Of a stretch of 64,000 nucleotides of DNA, positions 32,931-40,986 are shown in pieces; the stretch's first letter is position 1, and every line of letters begins with the position of its first letter. The stretch spans positions 6,360 through 70,359 of the forward strand of contig CALGSZ010000158.1 of NCBI GenBank assembly GCA_937901745.1, read 5' to 3'. The notes below the pieces were generated by a model. The model worked only from the letters and a program-made list of their open reading frames with translations, did not search any database and was not told the origin of the DNA. The stretch is from an uncultured Chloroflexota bacterium (GTDB lineage: Bacteria > Chloroflexota > Chloroflexia > Thermomicrobiales > UBA6265). The position numbers and the translations under genes were made by a program.

Positions 32931-34046
32931 CTACTTCTCGCCCTCGACCGAGATCTGTGCGATCGCGTCGAAGTTGGCGGTGTACTCGCCATTCTCGAGC
33001 GTGTAGTACTCGGAGAGGTTCTCAGCGGTGACCGGCGTGGACGGCGCGACGACGTGCGGCGGCAGCTCGACACCGTTGAACGCCGCGACGGCCGCGTCGA
33101 TCAGGAGCCGGCCCTGATACTCGGGGAACATCGCCGCCGAGACCTTGTACGGGCCGCCTTCCATCAGCGCGTCCTTGCAGGCCTTGCCCTCGCAGCCGAA
33201 GCCGACGACGAGGAGGTTGGAGGTGTCGCCACCGGCCGCCTCGAACGCCTGGAGACCGCCGAGCGCCGAGTCGTCGTTGATGCCGAAGATGACGTTGACA
33301 TCCGGATTGGCCGTCAGCGCGTCGGACGCGACCTTGACCGCCTCATCCTTCAGGCCCTTGCCGTCGACCGACTGCGCCACGCGAGCGCCATCGCCGAGGA
33401 CGGAGGTGATGCCGTCGATGAAGCCCTTGGAGCGGTTGACCGTCGTCTGCAGCGCCGGCAGCCCGATGTCGAGGATCACGGCCTGGCCGCCCAAGTTCTC
33501 CTGGACGTACTCGCCGGCCCAGACACCGACCTTGTAGCCAGCGGCATAGTCGTCAATCGAGACGAGGGTCGTGCAGCCGCCGGTCGGGGAGGACTCGCAG
33601 ATGATCGGCTTGCCCGTCTCCTCGGCCAGCCGGGTGATCGTCGCCGCCGAGGGCTCCTCCTGAACCGGGGTGAAGTTCAGGACGTCGACGTTGCGGATCG
33701 CCTCCTCTGCCGCGGCGAGGGACGCCTGGAGGTCGAGGTTCGCGTCGACCTGCTCGAACTGAATGCCGTACTCCTCAGCGCGAACGGCCTCGCCCTTGGT
33801 CAGGTTCTGATACCACTCGTGGACGCCGTAGTTGGTGACGTGCGTGATCCGGGCCGGGATCGTCCAGCCCTCGGGCAGGTTCTGCGGATCCATCGAGCGG
33901 ACCGTCTGGTCGCCCGGATGGGGAGTCGCTGCCGGCGTGGCGTCCTGCGCGAGGACGATCGCCGGAGTGAGCATCAGCATCGCCGTCAGGACGACGGCAA
34001 GCCGACCGATCCGGCCAAGGAGCGGATGTTCGGTGCTTCCCTTCAC
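32931..34046 (-). CDS. Ribose-type sugar substrate-binding protein
   Basis: 371 residues. The GTG at 34046 follows AGGAGAGGA; the ATG at 34079 has no site. A signal peptide (RIGRLAVVLTAMLMLTPAIVLAQ) precedes a short Pro/Thr/Ala linker and a periplasmic-binding-protein domain (Peripla_BP_4) with ITHVTNYGVHEWYQNLTKGE, VDANLDLQASLAAAEEAI, NVIFGINDDSALGGLQAFEAAG and four cysteines (CESSPTGGC; CEGKAC) that may form disulfides. It is the first transporter gene, behind the enoyl-CoA hydratase gene. Confidence 0.92.
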   Translation of the reverse strand: MKGSTEHPLLGRIGRLAVVLTAMLMLTPAIVLAQDATPAATPHPGDQTVRSMDPQNLPEGWTIPARITHVTNYGVHEWYQNLTKGEAVRAEEYGIQFEQVDANLDLQASLAAAEEAIRNVDVLNFTPVQEEPSAATITRLAEETGKPIICESSPTGGCTTLVSIDDYAAGYKVGVWAGEYVQENLGGQAVILDIGLPALQTTVNRSKGFIDGITSVLGDGARVAQSVDGKGLKDEAVKVASDALTANPDVNVIFGINDDSALGGLQAFEAAGGDTSNLLVVGFGCEGKACKDALMEGGPYKVSAAMFPEYQGRLLIDAAVAAFNGVELPPHVVAPSTPVTAENLSEYYTLENGEYTANFDAIAQISVEGEK

Positions 34047-34216
34047 GGTTCCTCTCCTCTCCTCAAGTCGCTTGGCCACGGTGATCTGGGCATGGTAGCC
34101 GGTTCCGGCTGGCCTTGCGACGGTGAACGTGTACGCTTTGCGAGATCACATCGTCTGAAAGGCGCGTTCCGACGTCCTCGGCGGAGCCACCTCCTTTCCG
34201 GGGGAGCGTGTTGCCC

Positions 34217-34993
34217 CTACAGCCCCCGGAACACCGGGGTTCGCTTCTCCTTGAACGCCGCAATCCCCTCCTGCGCGTCGGCTGACGAGTAGAGGGTGGC
34301 GGTCATCCCCATCTCCAAGGTCAGCGCGGCGTCCAGGCTCGCGTTCAAACCGTCGTTCACCAGTTGCTTGGCCATGCGTACCGCGAGCGGCGCCCGCTCC
34401 AGCAACCGGTCCGCCAGCGCCTGGGCGGCGTCCATCAGCTCGTCGGCCGGGACCACGCGGTTGACGATGCCGAGCCGCTGTGCCTCTTCGGCGGTGATGA
34501 AGTCGCCGGTCATCAGCAGCTCTTTCGCCTTCATTGGGCCGACGATGCGCGGAAGCCGCTGCGTGCCGCCGCCGCCTGGCAGCAAGCCGAGCTTGCACTC
34601 TGGCAAGCCGAGCGTGGCCCCTTCGGCCGCGACCACCAGATCGCAGACGAGGACCAGCTCGAAACCGCCGCCGAGGGCATAGCCGTTGACGGCGGCGATC
34701 GTCGGCTTGCTCAGCCGCTCGATGCGCTCATAAGCGCGGCGGCCGAGGCGCTGGAAGTTCACATAATCCGTGAGGGAAATGCCGATGTACTCGTTGATGT
34801 CCGCACCGGCAACGAACGCCCGTCCGCGCCCGGTCAGGATGACGACGCCGACTTCCGGATCGCTCTCGAGCTCATCGCAGACGGCGACGAGATCGCGAAA
34901 GGTTTGGCTGTCGAGCGCGTTGAGCCGCTCCTCGCGAGTGAACGTCAAGACGGCCGTGCGTCCCCTGCGTTCGAGCGCGAAATTGGCGTACAC
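34217..34993 (-). CDS. Enoyl-CoA hydratase/isomerase (crotonase family)
   Basis: 258 residues, the standard length. The oxyanion-hole strands are RAFVAGADINEY (near 62-73) and ALGGGFELVLVCDLVVA (near 100-116). Both catalytic acidic positions are present, as E in GGGFEL and E in LGLPECKLGLLPGGGGTQRL, so genuine hydratase activity is plausible. GTG 34993 is chosen for length and AGGAG 12 bases upstream; longer frames lack support. It is the first gene after the operator-bearing promoter and precedes a sugar importer, an unusual order. Confidence 0.9.
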   Translation of the reverse strand: MYANFALERRGRTAVLTFTREERLNALDSQTFRDLVAVCDELESDPEVGVVILTGRGRAFVAGADINEYIGISLTDYVNFQRLGRRAYERIERLSKPTIAAVNGYALGGGFELVLVCDLVVAAEGATLGLPECKLGLLPGGGGTQRLPRIVGPMKAKELLMTGDFITAEEAQRLGIVNRVVPADELMDAAQALADRLLERAPLAVRMAKQLVNDGLNASLDAALTLEMGMTATLYSSADAQEGIAAFKEKRTPVFRGL

Positions 34994-35061
34994 CGTCGTG
35001 TCGCTCTCCTTCTTGCTAACGCTCTTCTCGACGGGCGAAGAAGCATGACCGCGTGGCCGGG

Positions 35062-35091
35062 ATCGTAGCATGTAAACGTTTACAGTGTCGA
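35062..35091 (-). promoter_or_regulatory. Promoter with LacI-type operator in its spacer
   Basis: On the minus strand TCGACA (35091-35086, 5/6 to -35), an 18-base spacer, and TACGAT (35067-35062, 4/6 to -10) form a promoter. The spacer contains TGTAAACGTTTACA (35071-35084), a perfect 14-base palindrome with the central CG of LacI/CcpA-family operators. A bound repressor would block RNA polymerase directly. It lies about 70 bases upstream of the enoyl-CoA hydratase start and could control the whole minus-strand cluster. Confidence 0.65.
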
Positions 35092-35114
35092 GTGCCCAAT
35101 CCCGGCCGTGAGGC

Positions 35115-36668
35115 TTATGGATAGAACACAGTTCCGCGCCACTGGTTGTAGCCGCCGGTGTCCGGCAGGTCGAGTCCGGCGATCGCGTTCCGGCCGCTGA
35201 AGGGGACCGCCACCCGGCTCCAGTTACCGCCGTCCTCCGTCGCCCAGACCGTGAAATGGAGATGGTCAAAGCCCATGTTTCCATCCTGTCCTGGGCCGGA
35301 GATGAAGCCGAGATATTGCCCCTGGCTGACTCGATCGCCCCAGCGGAGGCTCGGATCGACGGTCATATGGAACATTGCGACCGCGTACCCATCGCCCATG
35401 TCGATCGAGATGCCTCCGGACGCCCGCTCGGTCCAGCGGATCGTCCCGTTCACTGGCGAGTAGACCGGTTGGCCCGCGGTGTTGCCGTCGGTGCGAATGA
35501 TGTCGAGCGAGTAGTGGTACTGGTAGGTGCTGCTGCCATTGTAATGGCTGGAGCCATTGTAACCCTGGCTGATCATCCACTCTCCGCCGGAGACGGGCCA
35601 GATGATGCGGGAGGATGACGAAGACCGGGAGCCGCTGGAGCCGCTCGAGCCGAAGGAGAGGAAGTCGCCGTGGGCCCAACCGGTCTCGCCGGCGTAGCGC
35701 ACCGGGTAGAAGCCTTGCTCGGGATCGCCAAGGATCTCAACGTTGCCGCCACTGGGGATCACGAGGATGACGGCGTTGCCCGTTCCGGGACCGGCGCGCA
35801 GATTGAGGGCTGTCGTCGTGGCCGCTTGGCCGATCGCCTCCGCGCTGCTCAGCCAACTGCTGCCGCTGCTGCTGCCGCTGTCCCCGCCGTCCCGGATCTC
35901 GAGGTAGGCGCCGTAGGCCCAGCCGTTGACGCCGTCGTAGCGGACGTGCAGGAAGCCGTTCGACTCCTCGCCGAGCAGCTTGACGACGCCGCCATCTGGC
36001 ATGACGAGGAGAACCGGGTCGGCGGTGCTCGGGCCGGAGCGCAGGTTGAGCGCCCCGTCGATCACTCTGGCGCGGCCGGTCGCGCTGGGCTTGACGAGGG
36101 GTGCGCCACCACCGCCGCCGAAGTCGAGGTAATCGCCGTAGGCCCAACCATCGGTGCCGCGGTAGCGGACGGGATAGAAGCCGTTGACGGGGCCGCCGGT
36201 GACCGTCACGCCGGCGCCGGGCGGCATGACGAGGAGGACTGAATCACCGGTGCTTGGACCGGAGCGGAGATTGAGGTCGGACGTCGTTACAGCGTCGCCG
36301 CCTCCGCCCCCGGACGTTCCGCCGAGGGAGAGGTAGTCAGCGATCATGTAACCGCGGAAGCCGCCGTACGCGACTTTCCACCAGAGCGAGCCGTCGCTCG
36401 CTTCGACGAGTTGGCCGACCACGGCGACCTCGGCGCCCTCGGGGACGAGGGTCAAGATCTCCGAGCCGAGGCCGGGACGGCGGCGAAGACGGACGGGATC
36501 GCCATTGGCATCACTGACGATCGCCGTGCCGCCGACGATGAGATTCGTTGCGGCTCGCGCCGTAGGGAATCGGTGGACTGCTAGAGCGGGAGCTAGCAGC
36601 GCCATGAGCCCGAGCAGCGAGACGACAACGGTCGTGCGGGCGACCCGTTGGGTCGTTGTCGAGGCCAT
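35115..36668 (-). CDS. Secreted four-SH3 / M23 (LytM-like) peptidase
   Basis: 517 residues. A signal peptide spans residues 1-40. Four bacterial SH3 units follow at about 42-116, 125-184, 198-258 and 280-340, three of them with the LNLR(S/A)GP(S/G)T motif. A Gly/Ser linker (340-354) leads to an M23-type domain with HYSLD (H-x-x-x-D, near 385-389) and DHLHF (H-x-H, near 468-472), so the zinc ligands of LytM endopeptidases are intact. It probably binds and cuts peptidoglycan or a related polymer outside the cell. ATG 36668 follows GGGAGGGAAGGG. Confidence 0.9.
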   Translation of the reverse strand: MASTTTQRVARTTVVVSLLGLMALLAPALAVHRFPTARAATNLIVGGTAIVSDANGDPVRLRRRPGLGSEILTLVPEGAEVAVVGQLVEASDGSLWWKVAYGGFRGYMIADYLSLGGTSGGGGGDAVTTSDLNLRSGPSTGDSVLLVMPPGAGVTVTGGPVNGFYPVRYRGTDGWAYGDYLDFGGGGGAPLVKPSATGRARVIDGALNLRSGPSTADPVLLVMPDGGVVKLLGEESNGFLHVRYDGVNGWAYGAYLEIRDGGDSGSSSGSSWLSSAEAIGQAATTTALNLRAGPGTGNAVILVIPSGGNVEILGDPEQGFYPVRYAGETGWAHGDFLSFGSSGSSGSRSSSSSRIIWPVSGGEWMISQGYNGSSHYNGSSTYQYHYSLDIIRTDGNTAGQPVYSPVNGTIRWTERASGGISIDMGDGYAVAMFHMTVDPSLRWGDRVSQGQYLGFISGPGQDGNMGFDHLHFTVWATEDGGNWSRVAVPFSGRNAIAGLDLPDTGGYNQWRGTVFYP

Positions 36669-37030
36669 TCCCTTCCCTCCCTTGGGGATACTGGTGCTGC
36701 AAGGACCGGGAGCCACCCGGCCGGGCATGATTCACGCGATGCTGGCTTTCTCAATCACCTCCTTGCTGTGCGTGCCTTGCCGCGCTGGCACGAGTAACAG
36801 AGGACGACAGTCCAGCCACTTCAGTCCCCTGACGCGCATATGCGGCTTGGCGCCTATGCTGGCGGCGCATTCTAGCAATGTCGTTCGCCGGTGTCTCCAG
36901 GTCAAGGGGAAAACGGGTTGCACCTGCCCTCAGAGCGTAGGGCCGAGTACACTGCGCGGCGGCGGCGCGCCGATGACTCGCGCGCCAGCCCCGACCGGCC
37001 AGCCGCATGATGTGAGTGAGGCCATAGCTG
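36669..37030. other. Divergent intergenic region, 362 bases
   Basis: It separates the SH3/LytM gene (minus) from a plus-strand hypothetical gene. It should hold both promoters, but I could not place a -35/-10 pair with correct spacing. A TACACT box at 36948-36953 has a TTGCAC word only at an unsuitable 24-base distance. No RNA gene or repeat is evident. Confidence 0.4.
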
Positions 37031-37606
37031 ATGGCACAGCAACCGGAAATCCGGATTACCGACCTGACCCTCGATTTGGCGCCGAGCGAAGATCCTTCGC
37101 TGCCACTTCAGCCCGTCGTGACTGGGGCGCGCCTGCGACTCGATGAGGCGGCGCTGGTCAAGCTGGCGCAGGTAGCGATCGCGCAAGCGAAGGGGCGAGC
37201 GCCAGTCGATGTAGAGCTAGATTCGGCGCGATTCACCGATGGGGGGGCGGAGATCAACGCCGTCGTGAGCCGGGGACGGTTCATGCGGGCAGATGTCCGC
37301 GCGGTCGTCGGCGTGAGCGCTCAGAACGCGGAGCGGATCACGGTCGAGGTGCAGGACGTCAAGGCGCTGGGCATGCTCCCGCTCGATGCCTTCGTGACGC
37401 CGGTGCTGGAGAAGGCGTTCGCGATGGCGAGCGCGAAGCCCGGCATCGCCCGCGCATCGGGGAATGCCCGCGCGCTGCTCGTTGATCCGGCGGCGGTGCT
37501 GGCCGGGATGGGCGTGCCTATGCGCTTCGCCGCACCTGGTGTGTGGTCTATCCAGGTGGCGCCGGGCGGCTTGGAGGCGGAATTCTCGGCTGGCGCGCGC
37601 GAGTAA
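37031..37606 (+). CDS. Hypothetical protein, 191 residues
   Basis: The sequence has alternating strand patterns such as GARLRLDEAALVKLAQVAIAQAKGRAPV, VDVELDSARFTDGGAEINAVVSRG-like stretches and ERITVEVQDVKALGMLPLDAFVTPVLEKAF, loosely like LmeA/DUF2993 lipid-binding proteins, but it has no signal peptide. I do not claim the family. The ATG is preceded by a weak GTGAGG. It converges on the SorC gene with a 23-base gap. Confidence 0.65.
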   Translation: MAQQPEIRITDLTLDLAPSEDPSLPLQPVVTGARLRLDEAALVKLAQVAIAQAKGRAPVDVELDSARFTDGGAEINAVVSRGRFMRADVRAVVGVSAQNAERITVEVQDVKALGMLPLDAFVTPVLEKAFAMASAKPGIARASGNARALLVDPAAVLAGMGVPMRFAAPGVWSIQVAPGGLEAEFSAGARE

Positions 37607-37629
37607 GCGCGACGCGGGCGTCTCTGGGA

Positions 37630-38628
37630 TCAGGACGCTGCTAGGAGCGCCTCGGCTCCTGGCTCGTCAATGACGAGCGAGGTCACGAGCCCGCCGCGGA
37701 GGGCAGCGCGGACCGCGGCGGCGCGGCTCGGGCCGTTGGTGACGCCGATCACCTCGGGCCGGCGGCGGAGCGTGTCGAGCTCGATGCCGATGACGCGATC
37801 CCGGTACGAGGTGACGCACTCCCGACCAGCTTCATCGAAGAAGTGGCCGCAGATTTCCCCGACCGCGCCGGCCGCTCGCAGATGGGCGAAATCGGCTTCG
37901 CGCAAGACGCCCCGCTCCGCGAAGGCGGATTCTTCGAGAGCGCCGATGCCGACCATCGCCACGTCGAGCCGCTCGAAGAGACTCCAGATCAGCCGGTTGT
38001 GCTCGTGGCCGAGGAAGACATCGCGCGTCTCGCGGTCCTGGACAAAGGCGGGCGCGTTGAGGGTGTAGCACGTGCCCCCGAAGCGCGCGGCGAGGCGATG
38101 GCTCATGTCGAGCGCATCGATGTCGCTCACGGTCGGGCCGATGTTTCCCATCAACTGAACGGTGGTGACGCCGGGAGCCGGGGAGACCGGCTCTAGGCAG
38201 TGGATCAGCGCTGCCAGCGTGCGGCCGCCGGAGACGCCGATCATTCTCGCCTGCGTAATCCATGTCGCGACGGCCGGCGCGGCGAAATAGCCGACCGCTC
38301 GGCGCACGGCTTCCGGTGTGCTCCCGAGCGCGCGGACGACCAGGGCGCGCCGCAGGGGATAAGCGCGCAGGAGCTGCTTCTCGAGCTCGCGGGCGCGAAG
38401 GTCGTCTTCCTCGATCGAGATGCGAACGATGCCGCGCTGGCGGGCCTCGGCGAGCATGCGAGAGACGGTCGAGCGGGAGACGTCGAGGATCGCGGCGATC
38501 TCCTGCTGGCTGAGGCCGTCGATGTAGTAGAGACGGGCGGCGGCGGTCAGCAGCCGCCGCGAGCGATCCGGACCGATCGCCGTCTGAGCGCCGCTCGATA
38601 CGTCCCTCATGGATGCACGTTTGTTCAC
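37630..38628 (-). CDS. SorC/DeoR-type sugar-binding transcriptional regulator
   Basis: 332 residues. The N-terminal HTH is YIDGLSQQEIAAILDVSRSTVSRMLAEARQRGIV (near 36-70), typical of SorC regulators, followed by a sugar-phosphate-binding domain with IGVSGGRTLAALI, VQLMGNIGPT and GVTNGPSRAAAVRAALRGGLV. The start is GTG 38628 (AGGA upstream) or ATG 38610. It is transcribed away from the importer-3 genes, with a TTGACG-17-TATCGT promoter of its own, and probably controls them through the TGCACA half-sites. Confidence 0.93.
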   Translation of the reverse strand: MNKRASMRDVSSGAQTAIGPDRSRRLLTAAARLYYIDGLSQQEIAAILDVSRSTVSRMLAEARQRGIVRISIEEDDLRARELEKQLLRAYPLRRALVVRALGSTPEAVRRAVGYFAAPAVATWITQARMIGVSGGRTLAALIHCLEPVSPAPGVTTVQLMGNIGPTVSDIDALDMSHRLAARFGGTCYTLNAPAFVQDRETRDVFLGHEHNRLIWSLFERLDVAMVGIGALEESAFAERGVLREADFAHLRAAGAVGEICGHFFDEAGRECVTSYRDRVIGIELDTLRRRPEVIGVTNGPSRAAAVRAALRGGLVTSLVIDEPGAEALLAAS

Positions 38629-38660
38629 GCTCGAATGTTCCTAGGACACTCGCCGGACGT

Positions 38661-38689
38661 ACGATAGTGTTCTGCCGCCGTCGCGTCAA
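38661..38689 (-). promoter_or_regulatory. Promoter of the SorC-type regulator
   Basis: On the minus strand TTGACG (38689-38684), a 17-base spacer and TATCGT (38666-38661) lie about 33 bases upstream of the GTG start. The spacing is optimal, with matches of 5/6 and 4/6. Confidence 0.55.
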
Positions 38690-38748
38690 CAGGTTGAATT
38701 GGCTGATTGGTACGCGTCCGTACCAGATCGGCGCACCTCGGATTTGTA

Positions 38749-38777
38749 TTGACAGTGCCCAGACCGGCCGGTAAGAT
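38749..38777 (+). promoter_or_regulatory. Strong promoter of the importer-3 operon
   Basis: TTGACA (38749-38754, 6/6), a 17-base spacer and TAAGAT (38772-38777, 5/6) form the best sigma70-type promoter seen in the window. The predicted start near 38784 lies directly before the TGCACA half-site cluster, about 95 bases upstream of the binding-protein ATG. Confidence 0.7.
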
Positions 38778-38786
38778 GCGGCCAGG

Positions 38787-38817
38787 TTGCACAATTGACG
38801 ATGCACATTTGTGCAAT
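38787..38817. promoter_or_regulatory. Putative SorC operator (three TGCACA half-sites)
   Basis: TTGCACAA (38787-38794) and TTGTGCAA (38809-38816) form an inverted repeat, and an inner TGCACA (38802-38807) pairs with TGTGCA (38810-38815) across two bases. The direct half-sites are 14 bases apart. Their position at +3 to +33 suggests a roadblock repressor site for the divergent SorC-type protein. Confidence 0.55.
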
Positions 38818-38877
38818 GTAGCTCCGGAAGTGGCGGCGCGCCACGAGGTTGTGACAGGCGGAAGGAGGGATGGATGG

Positions 38878-40275
38878 ATGAATACCAGGGACTCTCTGTC
38901 TCGTCGAACCTCTCGTCGGACGATCCTCAAGGGAATGGCAGCTGGGGCGGCTGCCGGCGCGGCGACGCGTATCCACGCGCCCGCGATCATCGCCAAGCAA
39001 TCGACTTGGGATCTCGCGAAGGCGGCCGAGCCCTATCGGGGCGTTGAGATCAATGCCTTCTTCCTCGAGCGCCCTGGCTACGTGGCGGCCGTTCAGATGA
39101 TTCCGGAGTTCGAGGAGATCACCGGGATCAAGGTCAACCACGACACGACGCCGTACGAGAACGCGCATGAGAAGCAGGTGATTGACTTCACCGGCGGCAC
39201 GGCGCAGTACGACATCGTTCTCGTGGACGTCGTCTGGATCGGTGAGTTCGCGGCGTCGGGCTGGATCGTCCCGATGGACAAGTTCTTCAACAATCCCGAG
39301 CTTGCCGACCCGGACCTGAATCTCGAGGGCTTCTTCCCGATTCTGCTCGAGTCGTTCGGCACCTGGGACAACGTGATTTACGGCCTGCCGTTCGACAACT
39401 ACTCGGGCCTGATGTTCTACAACAAGCGGATGCTCGCCGACGCGGGTTTCGAGGCCCCGCCGTCCAGCTGGCAAGAGCTCTTCGAGGTCTACGGGCCCGC
39501 GTTGACCAAGGATGGCAAGTATGCCTTCGCGCTGCAGTCGCGCCGCGGTGAGACGCAGTCCTGCGACTCCTTCATGCGGATGGTTTGGGCGTTCGGCGGC
39601 TCGCTCCTCAATCCGGAGACCTTCGAGCCGAATCTCTCCTCGCCGGAGTCCTTGGCTGGCCTGCAGTTCCGCCAGGATCTGATGCAGTACATGCCGCCGG
39701 ACATCGTCGAGTGGGACCACGACGAGACGGTGCAAGGCCTGGCGCAGGGCAACGTGGCGATTATCACCGAGTGGAGCGCGAACTGGACGACGATCACCGA
39801 CCCGAGCAAGTCGACGATCGTGGAGGACGCGGCGGTGGCGATCGAGCCGGCCGGCGCGGACGGGCAGCCGCATCCGGCGCTCGGTGGATTCTCGCTGGCC
39901 GTCAACTCGGCGAGCCCGGAGGAGAAGCAGGCGGCGGCCTACCTCTTCATCCAGTGGGTGACGTCGGAGGCGAAGGCCAAGGACTATGTCATCAACGGCG
40001 GCGTCTCCGGCCGGCAGAGCGTCTACCAGGATCCGGAGATCCGCGAGCGGTACCCGTACGCGGACGCGCTGGTCGAGTCCTGGAGCAAGTACGGCAACCC
40101 GATCTTCCGCCCGCGGTTCCCGGAGTGGCCGCAGATTTCCGAGCTGATCGCGGAAACGGGCTCCGAGATGATGCTCGGCTCGATCTCCGTCGAGGATGGC
40201 GCTAAGCAGCTTGACGACCAGATCCGCGAGATCCTGAAGGACTACATCGAGGGCAACAAGCCTCGGTTGCAGTAG
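38878..40275 (+). CDS. Sugar ABC transporter substrate-binding protein (importer 3)
   Basis: 465 residues, family-1 binding protein. ATG 38878 follows GGAAGGAGGG; the longer frame would run into the promoter. The leader SRRTSRRTILKGMAAGAAAGAA has a twin-arginine motif. Later features: VEINAFFLERPGYVAAVQMIPEFEE, YDIVLVDVVWIGEFAASGWI, LPFDNYSGLMFYNKRMLADAGFEAPPSSW and NVAIITEWSANWTTI. It is the first gene of the SorC-controlled operon, and its stop overlaps the start of the isomerase-like gene. Confidence 0.93.
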   Translation: MNTRDSLSRRTSRRTILKGMAAGAAAGAATRIHAPAIIAKQSTWDLAKAAEPYRGVEINAFFLERPGYVAAVQMIPEFEEITGIKVNHDTTPYENAHEKQVIDFTGGTAQYDIVLVDVVWIGEFAASGWIVPMDKFFNNPELADPDLNLEGFFPILLESFGTWDNVIYGLPFDNYSGLMFYNKRMLADAGFEAPPSSWQELFEVYGPALTKDGKYAFALQSRRGETQSCDSFMRMVWAFGGSLLNPETFEPNLSSPESLAGLQFRQDLMQYMPPDIVEWDHDETVQGLAQGNVAIITEWSANWTTITDPSKSTIVEDAAVAIEPAGADGQPHPALGGFSLAVNSASPEEKQAAAYLFIQWVTSEAKAKDYVINGGVSGRQSVYQDPEIRERYPYADALVESWSKYGNPIFRPRFPEWPQISELIAETGSEMMLGSISVEDGAKQLDDQIREILKDYIEGNKPRLQ

Positions 40276-40889
40276 TGGCGATGGCATCTGACCGCGCAAA
40301 CGCAACGAATGCGCCGGCGGCGGATGCCGCGTACCATGACCTGGCCAGGCGCGCGCTGGCGGAGCTTGGCGCGGCGCTGGAGGCAGTCCCGGCCGACGCG
40401 GCGACGCGGATGATCGACGAGATCGTCCGCGCTCGCCGGATCGCATGCTATGGCGTCGGCCGGGAAGGCCTGATGATGCGCGCGCTGTGCATGCGCCTGG
40501 CGCATCTCGGTCTTGACGCGCATGTCGTCGGAGACATGACAGTCCCGCCGCTTGGCGAGGGGGACCTCCTGCTGGTCAGCGCGGGACCGGGCGGCTTCAG
40601 CACGGTGAATGCCCTGCTCGGCGTGGCGCGTGACGCGGGCGCGCGGACGATGGTGGTGACGGCGCAGCCGGGTGGCTCCGCCGCTCAGCTTGCCGATACC
40701 GTCATCCACCTGCCGGCCCAAACCATGGCCGACGACGTCGGGAGCGCGAGCCGGAACAGTGTCCTGCCGATGGGCAGTCTCTACGAGGCCGTGCAGCATC
40801 TCTTCTTCGATGTGCTGTCGGTGATGCTCCGGGACCGGCTGGGCCAGACGCCGGAGGAGATGCGGGCGCGGCATACGAACCTTGAATAG
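40275..40889 (+). CDS. hxlB: 6-phospho-3-hexuloisomerase-like SIS protein
   Basis: 204 residues, a single SIS domain of the HxlB/PHI family. Evidence: IACYGVGREGLMMRALCMRLAHLGLDAHVVGD, then LLLVSAGPGGFSTVNALL, LPMGSLYEAVQHLFFD and the family's C-terminal RHTNLE. In methylotrophs PHI turns hexulose-6-phosphate into fructose-6-phosphate after Hps, but no hps gene is nearby. Here it sits within a sugar importer operon and probably isomerises a related ketose phosphate. The GTG at 40275 overlaps the upstream stop (TAGTG); ATG 40281 is an alternative start. Confidence 0.82.
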   Translation: MAMASDRANATNAPAADAAYHDLARRALAELGAALEAVPADAATRMIDEIVRARRIACYGVGREGLMMRALCMRLAHLGLDAHVVGDMTVPPLGEGDLLLVSAGPGGFSTVNALLGVARDAGARTMVVTAQPGGSAAQLADTVIHLPAQTMADDVGSASRNSVLPMGSLYEAVQHLFFDVLSVMLRDRLGQTPEEMRARHTNLE

Positions 40890-40915
40890 GCGCACGGCTG
40901 ATTTCCGCAGGAATG

Positions 40916-40969
40916 GGAGGAGGTGGAGCGGTGGCTCGAAGCTCCGGCTTCGCGCTCCTCTCCTCCTTT
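40916..40969 (+). terminator. Imperfect stem-loop before the permease genes (importer 3)
   Basis: GGAGGAGGTGGAGCG (40916-40930) can pair imperfectly with CGCTCCTCTCCTCC (40953-40966), followed by TTT. It lies between the isomerase-like gene and the first permease gene and could reduce permease expression relative to the upstream genes. Confidence 0.4.
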
Positions 40970-40986
40970 GACTCGTGAGTAGGGAC

